From Hyphomonas sp. (GTDB lineage Bacteria > Pseudomonadota > Alphaproteobacteria > Caulobacterales > Hyphomonadaceae), in NCBI RefSeq assembly GCF_013823385.1, contig NZ_PNMA01000005.1:1-64000 (forward strand): 64,000 bases of DNA. Reading direction: 5' to 3'. Below the pieces are notes generated by a model, which worked only from the letters and a program-made list of their open reading frames with translations, had not been told where the DNA came from and did no database searches. Position 1 is the stretch's first letter, and every line of letters starts with the position of its first letter. Position numbers and translations under genes: made by a program. Below, in pieces: positions 21,210-30,100 of this stretch.

Positions 21210-24098
21210 TCAGGGCACGGCTATCTGCAAGGAAAACCTGTCTTCCGCCCCGAGCGTGTCGGTGATGACCATCACGCGGTCCCCATCCCCGGAAAAGAAG
21301 ACCCGGCGCGGGTATCCGCGGGCAGTGCCCACCGACAGCGGCACATGCTCCATCTCAAGGACGCCTTCGCGTTCGAGCCCGGTATCGGAATAATAGACAA
21401 CCTTGCCGGCGATCGAGGGGTCGGACTGCGATATGTTCACCGCAAGCGCCCAGACACCCCGTTGCGAAGAATGTTCGGCCCACATCAACTGCATGTCCCC
21501 ATCGACAGCCTGGATAAACACCATGTCTGTCGCCGGATCGTCAGAGGAATGGAACAGTTCCGCCCGCCGCGATATCATGACCGCCCCGTCTTCCCTGAAC
21601 CAGGGCGGCCCCTCGACATCGCGCAGTTCCGGTTGCGGCATGCTTCCGACAAAGGAGATGGGCGAGGTCGTCAGATCCCATCTGTCAAACTGGAACCTCC
21701 CGGACCGGCGCGTCGCCGTGTACAGACGGTCTCCATTGGGATGCATCCGCGTGTCATCTCCGCGCGTCGCCCATCCTGCCTGCACCTCCGTGCCAGCGTC
21801 CATGTCCACCGAGACAATCGCGTTCCAGACCCCATATTCATTCGGCATATGGGCAACGCCGCGGCGATCGAGCACAATATCGCCAAAGCTGGTCGATATC
21901 TGCTGGGTCGCAATCACCGCCGCCGTTTCCAGATCAATCCGGCTGATCAAGCCCGTATGGGCCACATAAGCCTGCCGCCCGTCAAAGGACAGCCCGATCC
22001 GGTACCCTTCCCTGGACAACGGCACACGCGCCTCCCCCAGCCCGTCCAGCCGCAGGATGCGCAGCTCGCGCCGGTCCGGCGAAAAGTATGTGAACAGATC
22101 AAGGGCTTTGGAATACTCTCCATCCTCGGCTATCCCGTCGAGGCGAAAGACCACCGGCTTTCCCGGCGCAGCCACATTCACGGTTATCTGCTGAGGCACG
22201 CCGGTGCGCACTCCATCATCGGCGTTCATCGAGAAGACATAGGTTCCCGCCACCGCTGGTGTAAAGTTCAGCGCGGCGCTTCTCATGTCGGCAATCACCA
22301 GAGAACTTGCAGCCGGCTGGCTGACGATTGTCCATGCAAATTGCAGGGGCCGGCCCTCAGGGTCGAAACTATCGCCCGCATCCAGCCGGATGCTTTCCCC
22401 CACCCGGCCTGCGGAATATTTCTGCAGGGTCAGCACGGGAGGAAGGTTCATCCCGCTGGGGCTGGGAAGGGAGTATTTCAGAATGTAATAGGCCTGCGGC
22501 TGCGTCAGGTCATCCTGCGCCAGGATATAGCTTTCGTCGCTCGCCTGATCGGACCAGACATATTTGGCATAGAGTTGCCGGCCCTGCGCGCCGCCGATGC
22601 GCGGCATCGGCAGGACACTGGCAGGCTTACCACCCCCGGCGCCGAACAGGCTCGCCTGCGTGGCGAGACCGTTCGCATCCCCGGTCAGAACGCTCCAGTA
22701 GTTCGTAAACTGATTATAGGAAGCGTTCGTGATGTTGACAGCATCAATCATCGCCAGGAAGCGCATGTCGGTGGCCGGGTCCGAACTGCTCTCAACAATG
22801 ACGCCGCATGCCGTCAGGATCGATCTCCCGTCGCCAGCCAGCCATTTGTTTCCGCAGAAACTATACTGCCCGTGATAGGGCGAATCCCGCACGCCCAAAA
22901 AATGCCCGGCACTCACACTGATACGCCGGATATCGTCGGGAAAAAAACTCCGGTCATCGACCGAGTAAAGCCCCTCTCCGGAAGGGTGCATCTTCAATTG
23001 GGACCCCCGGAAAATACTCGTCAGGTCTGACTTCAGCCCCGAAGGACTGATGGATATCACCTTGCGGAAAATATCGCCTTCTGACTGGACAGCATAAACA
23101 TACCCATCGTCCGCAATGCTGATATTGGCGGAAGCCCCATATGCCGGAAGGGTCCACACGATCTCGTAGGAAGACAGGTCAACAACACTGATCGATGTCT
23201 CATGGCCAATTGCAGCGAGGTGTCCGTTCGGCGAAACCGCAATCGAAAGGCCCGGCAGGGGAAGGCTGGTAACAGCCGCTTCCCGCCCCCCTCTCAGCAC
23301 CATGAGCGATCTCTCGTGCAGAGCTGCGACAACTCCCTCACCCGCTGACCCGGCGACCATCCGGAACGGCGCGTTCAGTGGCCGGATGGTATACAAGCTT
23401 GCCTGGATAGGCCCGGTCGTTGCCGTCGTGACGGCATATCCGTCACTTACGGAAACCTCGAATGTGTATTCGCCCTCGGCGTCGAACTCTATCGGCACCA
23501 CGGCGCCCTCAAAGCTCGTCTGAAGGGCCGAGGCAGAAGGCGCACTTGTCAGCCGCCAGGAATAAGTGAGCAAATGGCCATTTACGTCATTTGAACCACT
23601 GGCATCCAGCAGCACCTCTTCCCGGATGGCAGGCATCGCCTCAGAGGCAACCACAGACACCACCGGCGCATCATTGGTCAGCGTTACCGTTACCGTGTCG
23701 GCGTTCTCCGCGCCCGCCGGATCCACCACGCGGAGACGGATGACATAGTCGCCCGGAGCCATGGCCATAAGGCGCGCGATCGGCACGCTCTCGCCGCTGA
23801 TCGTGGCATTGGCCCCTGCCGGCTGGGACACGATGGACCAGACATAGGAAAGCGGATTGCCATCGGGATCGGTGCTGGCGCTGCCGTCGATCTGATAGCC
23901 GGCCGGAAGGATGGCGGCCGTGAAGTCCGGTCCGGCAGCGGCGACAGGTGGGCGGTTGGCAGGTGGCGGCGTGCTGCCGCCGCCTCCATTTCCGCCGCCG
24001 CCCGGCGCGCTTCCGGTGCCGCCACCGCCGCCCCCGCCTCCACATGCAGCCAACAGGAAACCGAGCGCAGCAATCGCTGCCGCAATACCAACCCGCAC
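21210..24098 (-). CDS. Large lipoprotein with PKD-like domains and beta-propeller repeats
   Basis: A 962-residue exported protein, unnamed. The GTG at 24098 follows GAGGGG and opens a lipoprotein signal with lipobox LLAAC, then an eight-glycine run and a Gly/Pro-rich spacer to about residue 48. Two tandem PKD/REJ-like Ig-fold domains follow (about 50-140 and 143-235; motifs IDGSASTDPDGNPLSYVWSI and LLDASGSNDVNGHLLTYSWR), a first propeller-like region (about 240-535; repeated SPNGHLAAIG-type turns), a third PKD-like domain (about 545-640) and a second propeller-like region to the end. It likely sits on the cell surface and binds protein or polysaccharide. No neighbour clarifies its role. Confidence 0.8.
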   Translation of the reverse strand: MRVGIAAAIAALGFLLAACGGGGGGGGTGSAPGGGGNGGGGSTPPPANRPPVAAAGPDFTAAILPAGYQIDGSASTDPDGNPLSYVWSIVSQPAGANATISGESVPIARLMAMAPGDYVIRLRVVDPAGAENADTVTVTLTNDAPVVSVVASEAMPAIREEVLLDASGSNDVNGHLLTYSWRLTSAPSASALQTSFEGAVVPIEFDAEGEYTFEVSVSDGYAVTTATTGPIQASLYTIRPLNAPFRMVAGSAGEGVVAALHERSLMVLRGGREAAVTSLPLPGLSIAVSPNGHLAAIGHETSISVVDLSSYEIVWTLPAYGASANISIADDGYVYAVQSEGDIFRKVISISPSGLKSDLTSIFRGSQLKMHPSGEGLYSVDDRSFFPDDIRRISVSAGHFLGVRDSPYHGQYSFCGNKWLAGDGRSILTACGVIVESSSDPATDMRFLAMIDAVNITNASYNQFTNYWSVLTGDANGLATQASLFGAGGGKPASVLPMPRIGGAQGRQLYAKYVWSDQASDESYILAQDDLTQPQAYYILKYSLPSPSGMNLPPVLTLQKYSAGRVGESIRLDAGDSFDPEGRPLQFAWTIVSQPAASSLVIADMRSAALNFTPAVAGTYVFSMNADDGVRTGVPQQITVNVAAPGKPVVFRLDGIAEDGEYSKALDLFTYFSPDRRELRILRLDGLGEARVPLSREGYRIGLSFDGRQAYVAHTGLISRIDLETAAVIATQQISTSFGDIVLDRRGVAHMPNEYGVWNAIVSVDMDAGTEVQAGWATRGDDTRMHPNGDRLYTATRRSGRFQFDRWDLTTSPISFVGSMPQPELRDVEGPPWFREDGAVMISRRAELFHSSDDPATDMVFIQAVDGDMQLMWAEHSSQRGVWALAVNISQSDPSIAGKVVYYSDTGLEREGVLEMEHVPLSVGTARGYPRRVFFSGDGDRVMVITDTLGAEDRFSLQIAVP

Positions 24099-24375
24099 AG
24101 AAAGCCCCTCTTTTAGATTGCGGCATCCTCCCCAATAGTTGCCGGTGCCGCAACCCCAAATTTGTGAAAGTATCGTGGCAACACACTGGTGGAATTGAAA
24201 AAATTAATCATTCCCCGGCGAGGCGAACTTTCCGGTGCCCGCACCCCAGAATTGCCGCAGCCGCCCTCATCGGCTGCTTGATCCGGGCCCGGAAGACTTT
24301 GAGTGAGGCGCGCAGGACTTGACGAGTTATTTTCAATATCGTAGAAATATTATCAATAAACGGAAGGAAATGCAG

Positions 24376-24849
24376 ATGTCAGATTATGCGCGCGGCAAGG
24401 GCGTCTCCAGCGCCGTCACCTATGTGGACCCCAATGCCGCTTTCCGCTGGCTGGAAGACGCCTTCGGCTTTGAGCCGGTGATGGTCATCCTGGATGAGAA
24501 TGAGCGCATCGCCCATTCGGAGATGGTCTTTGGCAACGGCCTCATCATGGTCGGCGGCGAATGGTCGGAAAATCATCGCAGCCCGAAAAGCCTCTCCGGC
24601 GTCAACACCCAGTCTGTCCACTTGCAGCTTGGCGATGGCGAAGACATCGATGCCCATTGCGCCCGCGCGCAAAAGGCCGGGGCCGAAATCCTTCAGATGC
24701 CGGACGATCAGTTCTACGGCGACCGTACCTATCGCGCCCGCGACCTTGAAGGCCATATCTGGACCTTCGGCGTCACCGTGAAAAAGCTGAGCCCGGCCGA
24801 ATGGGACAAGGCCTCCGGCGGCAGCCTTCACACCCGGACGCGCCTGTGA
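24376..24849 (+). CDS. VOC (glyoxalase/bleomycin-resistance fold) protein
   Basis: A 157-residue vicinal-oxygen-chelate protein. The start at 24376 is 8 nt after AAGG; another ATG at 24370 is too close to it. Motifs VTYVDPNAAFRWLEDAFGFE and RDLEGHIWTFGV are typical of the PhnB/YdeR-like branch; the latter holds the Glu-His of the metal site. It starts an operon with an ArsR regulator and an SRPBCC protein (overlaps of 4 bases each), a grouping seen repeatedly in alphaproteobacteria. The substrate is unknown; a detoxifying or small-molecule binding role is inference. Confidence 0.85.
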   Translation: MSDYARGKGVSSAVTYVDPNAAFRWLEDAFGFEPVMVILDENERIAHSEMVFGNGLIMVGGEWSENHRSPKSLSGVNTQSVHLQLGDGEDIDAHCARAQKAGAEILQMPDDQFYGDRTYRARDLEGHIWTFGVTVKKLSPAEWDKASGGSLHTRTRL

Positions 24850-25196
24850 GCAAGCCCGCCCGCCTCGATACCGTCTTCGCTGCCCTCGCCGATCCAGGCC
24901 GCCGCCGCGCGGTGGAACTGCTGGGGCAGAAGCCGCGCAGCGCCGGCGAGCTGGCCAGCGCCCTCGGCCTGGCCGCCCCCGCCATGAGCCGCCATCTGCG
25001 CCTCCTCAAACAGGCCGGCCTTGCGCAGGAAACCCATCCGGAATTTGATGCCCGTGTACGGATCTATTCCCTGAAGGAGGGCGCCATGGCCGATCTGAAG
25101 CTCTGGCTGGCAGAGACCGAAGCCCTCTGGACCGGCCAGCTCACCGCCTTCAAGGCGCATGTCGAAGCCAGGGCAAAGGCACCGAAAAAGCCGTGA
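24846..25196 (+). CDS. ArsR-family transcriptional regulator
   Basis: A 116-residue winged-helix regulator. The GTG at 24846 overlaps the VOC stop (GTGA), which sets the start. The HTH lies at about residues 10-75: VFAALADPGRRRAVELL, then AGELASALGLAAPAMSRHLRLL and a wing VRIYSLKEGAM. It lacks the CxC metal site of ArsR/SmtB sensors, so it belongs to the branch linked to SRPBCC/AHSA1 proteins, and likely controls its own operon. Confidence 0.87.
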   Translation: MSKPARLDTVFAALADPGRRRAVELLGQKPRSAGELASALGLAAPAMSRHLRLLKQAGLAQETHPEFDARVRIYSLKEGAMADLKLWLAETEALWTGQLTAFKAHVEARAKAPKKP

Positions 25197-25657
25197 GCGC
25201 CGTGATCGTCTCTCTCCGCGTGCCTGCCCGCCCGGAGGAGGCCTTTGACATCTTCACCGGAGAGATTGCCGCCTGGTGGCAACCCTCCGCCCTCTTCCAG
25301 CTCACCCCGCGCGGCGATGGCACGCTGAGCTTTGAGGGGGAGACCCGCCTCATCACCACCCTGCCCAATGGCAAGGTGTTCGAGATCGGCCGCGTCACCG
25401 CCTGGCAGCGCGGCGCGCGCCTCGCCTTCTCCTGGCGCCAGGCGACCTTTGCGCCAGATCAGCTCACCCATGTCGACATCCGCTTCGAGGCGGCCGGCGA
25501 AGACACCCGCGTCACGGTCACCCATCGCGGCTGGGACGCCATCCCGCAGGACCATGTCGCCCGCCACGGCTTTCCCCTCGCCGCCGCCCAGATGCGCTTG
25601 GCCGAATACTGGCGCGCCCAGCTCGCCGCCTTCAGCCAGGTCCGTAGATCGCCCTGA
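25193..25657 (+). CDS. SRPBCC (AHSA1-like) protein
   Basis: A 154-residue START/Bet v1-like ligand-binding protein. Typical features are VIVSLRVPARPEEAFDIFTG, a run of beta strands and a C-terminal Trp-rich helix (YWRAQLAAFSQ). It overlaps the ArsR regulator by 4 bases (GTGA) and completes the VOC-ArsR-SRPBCC operon. Its stop overlaps the 3' end of the convergent GFA gene by about 25 bases. Confidence 0.85.
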   Translation: MSAVIVSLRVPARPEEAFDIFTGEIAAWWQPSALFQLTPRGDGTLSFEGETRLITTLPNGKVFEIGRVTAWQRGARLAFSWRQATFAPDQLTHVDIRFEAAGEDTRVTVTHRGWDAIPQDHVARHGFPLAAAQMRLAEYWRAQLAAFSQVRRSP

Positions 25658-26126
25658 AGTGATCCCACAGCGCAGCCCGCGTCGTGTTGAACCCCTCCAC
25701 CACCAGCGCGTCATCGGCGGCCACAGAATCGGGCGCTGCCTCATCGATGAAGATGTGCGACGTCGGGATCGCCCAGCCGGGCGCGTCCAGCGTTCCGGCA
25801 CAGAGGATGACAAGGCCGGGCGCCACATCCGGCCCATGCCACAGCCGCGCGCCGCAATGCCGGCAGCGATAGATCGAGATCTGATTGCCACTGCCCCCGG
25901 TGCGCCGGAAAAGGTCGAGCTGCCCAGCGGTCACCTCAAACCCGGCCTTGGCCACATGCAGGTAAACGGCGACCGGTCCCCCCGAAAGGCGCTGGCAATC
26001 CCTGCAATGGCAGGCATTCACCGCCATCGGCCGCGCGCTCACCCGGTAGCGCGCCCGGCCGCAATGGCACCCGCCTTCCAGCGGCAGCGGAGGCAAAGGC
26101 GGGCGGGCAACAGCAATCCGTTTCAT
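25632..26126 (-). CDS. GFA-family (Mss4-like) zinc protein
   Basis: Member of the glutathione-dependent formaldehyde-activating enzyme (Gfa)/CENP-V family, a beta-tent fold with structural zinc. The start at 26126 gives 164 residues. Zinc-site cysteines are visible as GGCHCGRARY, CHCRDCQR and YRCRHCGARLW. Actual formaldehyde activity is doubtful for most members. It is divergent from the cyclophilin gene and its 3' end overlaps the SRPBCC gene. Confidence 0.85.
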   Translation of the reverse strand: MKRIAVARPPLPPLPLEGGCHCGRARYRVSARPMAVNACHCRDCQRLSGGPVAVYLHVAKAGFEVTAGQLDLFRRTGGSGNQISIYRCRHCGARLWHGPDVAPGLVILCAGTLDAPGWAIPTSHIFIDEAAPDSVAADDALVVEGFNTTRAALWDHFRAIYGPG

Positions 26127-26242
26127 GCCCCAAATCCTGCCCTCCGCCCCGCCCGCAGGCAAGCCGGGCCTCTGCATGGCTCCCTTTCCCGGAAATCCCC
26201 CGGCAATTGACGCGGGCCGCCCCCTCGCCGACAGTTGCACGC

Positions 26243-27169
26243 ATGAAACGCGCTCTTTTTGCCTCCGCCGCCCTTTTCTGTGCCGCCTGTGTCACGGCCA
26301 GTCCGGTTTTGTCCAAAACTGTCCCGGAATTGACCGGGCCTGTCCCTGGCTGGCGCGCAGTTGACCCGGAAAATCTCATCCTTGTCACGCTGGAAACCGG
26401 CACCGTGGCGATCGAGCTTTTCCCTGAAGCGGCCCCCGCCCATGCCGCCCAGATCCGCGAAGCCGTCCGCGAAGGCTTCTATGACGGGGAGTATTTCTAC
26501 CGCGTGGTCGAAGGCCATGTCGCCCAGGCCGGCCGCGAATTCGACATGGCCATCGCCGCCTGGCCCACCCTGCCCTTTGAGGCCGAACGCGAAGCCTCTG
26601 CCGAGGGCTTTGCCCCGCAGGGCAGTGCAGACCTTTACGCGCAAGAAGTTGGCCACAGACAAGGCTTTGCGGTTGGCCGGGAGGGGGATAGCGAATGGCT
26701 TCTCAACTGCCCCGGCGCCCTCGGCATGGCCCGCGACACAGATCCCGCCAGCGGCTCCACCGAGCTCTTCATTCCCCTCCAGCCGCGCCGCTATCTTGAC
26801 CGCAACTACACCGTCTTCGGCCGGGTGATCGACGGGATGGAGTTCATCCACCGCCTGCCCCGCGTTGATCCGGCCACGGAAGAAGAAACCAACGCCCTGA
26901 TGGGCGAAGACGCCGAGCTTGCCCACCAGATCAGCCAGTATCGCCGCTCGAAACTGGCGGATAACCAGATCCAGTCCGCCCGGATGGCCGCAGATATCCC
27001 CGTGGACAGCCGCCCGGCGTATGACGTCATGATGACGCCCTCTGCCGAATGGGAAGCCCTCAAAACCTCCAAGCGCGACTATGCCGGCATCCCCGCCCTC
27101 GCCTATACTCCGCCCAAGGTGCTGGACGTCTGCTCGCTGCCGGTGCCTGCTCGGCGGGCGGGCGAGTGA
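26243..27169 (+). CDS. Exported cyclophilin-type peptidyl-prolyl isomerase
   Basis: Predicted periplasmic prolyl isomerase of 308 residues. The N-terminus MKRALFASAALFCAACVTAS is a signal peptide, with a possible lipobox (CAAC). The cyclophilin domain runs from about residue 45: VTLETGTVAIELFPEAAP, YFYRVVEGHVAQAGREF, ALGMARDTDPASGSTELFI and FGRVIDGMEFIHRLPR. A C-terminal extension of about 90 residues follows. Oddly, codons about 20-35 fall on a 10-bp TGTCC array that also occurs in two non-coding places in the window; the peptide it encodes is an exposed linker between signal and domain. Confidence 0.85.
   Translation: MKRALFASAALFCAACVTASPVLSKTVPELTGPVPGWRAVDPENLILVTLETGTVAIELFPEAAPAHAAQIREAVREGFYDGEYFYRVVEGHVAQAGREFDMAIAAWPTLPFEAEREASAEGFAPQGSADLYAQEVGHRQGFAVGREGDSEWLLNCPGALGMARDTDPASGSTELFIPLQPRRYLDRNYTVFGRVIDGMEFIHRLPRVDPATEEETNALMGEDAELAHQISQYRRSKLADNQIQSARMAADIPVDSRPAYDVMMTPSAEWEALKTSKRDYAGIPALAYTPPKVLDVCSLPVPARRAGE
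26300..26345 (+). repeat. Short TGTCC array inside the cyclophilin gene
   Basis: TGTCC starts at 26310, 26320 and 26341, with variants AGTCC at 26300 and TGACC at 26331, so steps are 10, 10, 11 and 10. Spacers GGTTT, AAAAC and GGGCC match those of the larger arrays. The 10-bp period is not a multiple of three, so coding alone does not explain it. Confidence 0.55.
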
Positions 27170-27421
27170 TGCAAGGATGGGCATTGCCCGGCCTGAAGCC
27201 AACCTTACGCATTTATAATCTGGCGCGAATCCATCCGGAAACAGAGCACTAGCGCGCGGCTTCTCCTGCCGGGCGAACCGGCGGCCCGCTCCCGTCTTGC
27301 CAGTCTCGCCGGGCCATAGTTTCGTTTTGCTTCGGGTGCCCCGGACTGCCGGTCCGGGCGGGTGGGTTTTGCGCTGCGCCAGGGGGCGCTGCAATGGCTT
27401 CGAGAGGCAGGGCGTGTGAGC

Positions 27422-28708
27422 ATGGCGTTCGAGGGAAAGTCGCAGGGCGAAAGCCGCCCCGCCGAGACCGAAGGCAAGACCCAGACCGGGCGGCGCTGCT
27501 TTGTCATCCTCCCCTATCCGGCCGGGGAAGAGGCAGCCGCCGGGCCGGATTTCGACGCGGTCTATGAAGACCTTATCCGCCCCGTTATCGAGGACCTCAA
27601 CCTCGACATCATCCGTGCCGACCGGGTGAGCCGGTCCGGCCTCATCCACAAGGAGATGATCGAAAACCTGCTGGAAGCCGACGTTGTGATCGCCGATGTC
27701 ACGCTCGGCTCGCCGGATGTGTTCTTCGAACTCGGCATCCGCCAGACCGCGCGGCGGGCAGGCACGGTGATCCTGCGCCATGCCAAAAGCGCCGTGCCGC
27801 TGCCCATCTCCGGCATGCGGGCGCTCGACTATGATCTGGACGCGCGCGGGGGCATCTCGCGCCAGCAGGTGATCGAGGATTGCCGCATCCTCCTGCGCAC
27901 GCATGTGAAGAACAGCCTCGACAATCCGAGCACGGACAGCCTCGTCCACACGCTGATGCCGGGCATGGAAGTCTCCCTGCCCGGCCGCCTCATTCCGGAG
28001 CGGCGCTACATCTCCTACCGCGTCGGCCCGCAGGGGCCCAAACCCTCGAAGCTGATCGAGCTTGTCACCGGGGACCTGGCCGACATTGACGACATGGATG
28101 TGTGGGTGAACCCGGAAAACACCCGGATGGAATTCGGCCGCCTGCACGAAGCCTCCATCTCCGCCACCATCCGCTATCTGGGCAGCCGGCGCGACCGGCA
28201 CGGCTTTGTGCGCGACGACATGATCGCCCGCCTGCTGGCCCAGCGCGCGGGCGGCCATCAGCTGCGCACGGGGGTGGAGCCGGCCACCGCGCTGGTCACC
28301 GAAGCGGGCATGCTGCGGAAGACCAACAAGGTGCGCCTCCTCGTCCACACCGCCGCGTATCAGGGCGAGCCGGGGCGCGGCTACCGGCTGATCGGGGCCT
28401 ATCGCAAATGCGTCAGCAATGCGCTGGCCGCCATCGACGCGGAAAACCGCCGCTTCGGCATGAGCCCCAAGCGCGCGCTGAAATCGGTGCTGTTCCCCCT
28501 TCTGGGCACACGCAGCGGCGGGGAAAGCCCGCATGAACGCGCGCAAGGCCTGATCCAGACCGCCCAGCAATACCTGCTCAACTGGCCCGATTCCCGGATC
28601 GAGCGGGTGGCCTTCCTCTGCCACACCCAGGCCGATCTCGACCTTGCCCAGGCCGCCCTCTACCGCATCGGCCTGCGCGCGGTTGCCGTGCCGAGAGGCG
28701 CGCGCTAG
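27422..28708 (+). CDS. TIR-like/nucleoside-transferase-like domain fused to a macro domain
   Basis: A 428-residue cytoplasmic protein not assigned to a named family. Residues about 25-125 match the TIR-like/deoxyribosyltransferase-like Rossmann pattern: CFVILPYP, IRADRVSRSGLIHKEMIE, ADVVIADVT and PDVFFELGIR, with Glu103 in the place of the catalytic Glu. Residues about 205-425 look like a macro domain: KLIELVTGDLADIDDMDVWV, the loop VNPENT, a central AYRKCVSNAL helix and the second binding loop FPLLGTRSGGESPHERA. One half could cleave NAD+ or a nucleotide and the other bind or remove ADP-ribose; this is inference. Start: ATG 27422 (GTG 27416 possible). It stands alone, with no defence genes beside it. 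Confidence 0.7.
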   Translation: MAFEGKSQGESRPAETEGKTQTGRRCFVILPYPAGEEAAAGPDFDAVYEDLIRPVIEDLNLDIIRADRVSRSGLIHKEMIENLLEADVVIADVTLGSPDVFFELGIRQTARRAGTVILRHAKSAVPLPISGMRALDYDLDARGGISRQQVIEDCRILLRTHVKNSLDNPSTDSLVHTLMPGMEVSLPGRLIPERRYISYRVGPQGPKPSKLIELVTGDLADIDDMDVWVNPENTRMEFGRLHEASISATIRYLGSRRDRHGFVRDDMIARLLAQRAGGHQLRTGVEPATALVTEAGMLRKTNKVRLLVHTAAYQGEPGRGYRLIGAYRKCVSNALAAIDAENRRFGMSPKRALKSVLFPLLGTRSGGESPHERAQGLIQTAQQYLLNWPDSRIERVAFLCHTQADLDLAQAALYRIGLRAVAVPRGAR

Positions 28709-28785
28709 GCAGGCGGGGCGGGTCTTTTTTGTGGGATTCGCGGGGGTGCGGCAGATGCACATCTTGCGGTATTAACCCATTTAAA

Positions 28786-28801
28786 ACACTATATGTGGTG
28801 T
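28786..28801. promoter_or_regulatory. NrdR box before nrdB
   Basis: ACACTATATGTGGTGT matches the NrdR consensus ACACWATATATWGTGT at 14 of 16 positions. NrdR represses ribonucleotide reductase genes when dATP/ATP binds. A second, much weaker box may lie near 28757. nrdR itself is not in the window. Confidence 0.7.
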
Positions 28802-28864
28802 GTTGAGTGTCCGAACCGGCCGGATTCGCCGGCCTTAACCGACCTGATGAATGGAGCCTGCCCC

Positions 28865-29899
28865 ATGGCAAACGTAAGCAATGATCGCCCCGGCCTGCTG
28901 ACGCCGAGCCTTGCCTACAAGCCCTTCCGCTATCCCTGGGCGTATGAGTTCTGGAAGAAGCAGCAGCAGGTCCACTGGATGCCCGAGGAAGTGCCCCTCG
29001 GCGAGGACTGCAAGGACTGGGCCGTGAAGCTCTCGGACGCCGAGCGCAACCTGCTGACCCAGATCTTCCGCTTCTTCACCCAGTCGGATGTCGAAGTCGG
29101 CGCCAACTATATGGAACACTACATGCCGCTGTTCAAACCGGTGGAAGTGTCCATGATGCTGTCGTCCTTCTCCAACATGGAGACGATCCACATCGCGGCC
29201 TATGCCCTGCTGCTGGAAACCATCGGCATGCCGGATTCGGAATTCTCCGCCTTCATGGAATACAAGGAGATGGCCGCCAAGCACGACTATCTCGGCCAGT
29301 TCGACACCAAGACCGATGAAGACATCGCCGTCTCGATGGCCGTGTTCGGCGCCTTCACCGAAGGGCTGCAGCTGTTTGCCAGCTTCGCCATGCTGATGAA
29401 CTTCCCGCGCTTCAACAAGATGAAGGGCATGGGCCAGATCGTCACCTGGTCGATCCGCGACGAGAGCCTGCACTGCGAAGGCATGATCAAGCTGTTCCAC
29501 ACCTTCTGCGCCGAGACCGGCGTGATGAATGATGCCCTGCGCGAGCGTATCCGCGAATGCTGCCGCACGGTGGTGAGCCTGGAAGACAAGTTCATCGAAC
29601 TCGCCTTCGAGATGGGCCCGGTGGAAGGCATGACGGCGGACGACATCAAATCCTATATCCGCTACATCGCCGACTGGCGCCTCAATCAGCTCAAGCTCGA
29701 ACCGATCTACGGTATTGCCAAACACCCGCTGCCCTGGCTGACCGAGATCCTCAACGGGGTCGAGCATGCCAACTTCTTCGAGCAGCGCGCGACGGAATAC
29801 TCCAAAGGCGCCACCAAGGGCGACTGGCACGGCGATGACGGCGTCTGGAGCCGCTTCGACCAACGCCGGAAGACCGCAGAGAACGTGCCGGCGGAGTGA
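28865..29899 (+). CDS. nrdB: Class I ribonucleotide reductase beta subunit
   Basis: Ferritin-like diiron subunit that supplies the radical for making deoxyribonucleotides with the NrdA subunit (not in the window). The start at 28865 has GGAG 8 nt ahead and gives 344 residues. Metal ligands can be placed: Asp in QSDVEVG, Glu and His in METIHIAAY, Glu in FTEGLQLF, Glu and His in IRDESLHCEGM. The radical tyrosine is present 7 residues after the Glu of METIH. The gene has its own NrdR box and is followed by palindromic repeats, so it is probably transcribed alone. Confidence 0.95.
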   Translation: MANVSNDRPGLLTPSLAYKPFRYPWAYEFWKKQQQVHWMPEEVPLGEDCKDWAVKLSDAERNLLTQIFRFFTQSDVEVGANYMEHYMPLFKPVEVSMMLSSFSNMETIHIAAYALLLETIGMPDSEFSAFMEYKEMAAKHDYLGQFDTKTDEDIAVSMAVFGAFTEGLQLFASFAMLMNFPRFNKMKGMGQIVTWSIRDESLHCEGMIKLFHTFCAETGVMNDALRERIRECCRTVVSLEDKFIELAFEMGPVEGMTADDIKSYIRYIADWRLNQLKLEPIYGIAKHPLPWLTEILNGVEHANFFEQRATEYSKGATKGDWHGDDGVWSRFDQRRKTAENVPAE

Positions 29900-29920
29900 A
29901 ACCGGAAAGAATTGAGAGAA

Positions 29921-29957
29921 GGTCCCGGATAGCAGCTGCGCTGCTTCCGGGATGACA
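29921..29957 (+). repeat. Dispersed palindrome, copy 1
   Basis: The element reads GGTCCCGGA, an inner AGCAGC/GCTGCT stem, then TCCGGGATGACA. Both arms pair perfectly (TCCCGGA with TCCGGGA). It lies 22 bases beyond the nrdB stop and may end that transcript. Further copies are listed below; the family is widespread in alphaproteobacterial intergenic DNA. Confidence 0.8.
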
Positions 29958-29987
29958 TCCTCTTTTGATCCCGCTCGAAAAAACCCG

Positions 29988-30032
29988 TGTCATCCCGGCC
30001 AAGGCCACGCAGTGGCCGCAGAGCCGGGACCT
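29988..30032 (-). repeat. Dispersed palindrome, copy 2 (inverted)
   Basis: It reads TGTCATCCCGG, an inner GGCCA/TGGCC stem, then CCGGGACC, the reverse orientation of copy 1. Confidence 0.75.
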
Positions 30033-30063
30033 GCTCTCCAAAATTCGCGCGCCTTCTCAACAA

Positions 30064-30100
30064 GGTCCCGGATCACTGCTTCGCAGTGTCCGGGATGACA
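30064..30100 (+). repeat. Dispersed palindrome, copy 3, forming the 3' end of the GIY-YIG gene
   Basis: GGTCCCGGA, CACTGC-TTC-GCAGTG, TCCGGGATGACA. The minus-strand GIY-YIG frame runs into it and stops within it at 30073, so the repeat encodes the last residues (VIPDTAKQ). Confidence 0.82.

Noticed and set aside
27340-27358. GTCCGGG hairpin before the TIR-like/macro gene as an array start
   Set aside because: It resembles the hairpins that open the TGTCC arrays but no pentamer array follows; taken as a chance GC-rich stem.
28772-28784. TTAA-N5-TTAA before nrdB as a CtrA site
   Set aside because: Spacing is 5, not 7. The adjacent NrdR box explains control better.
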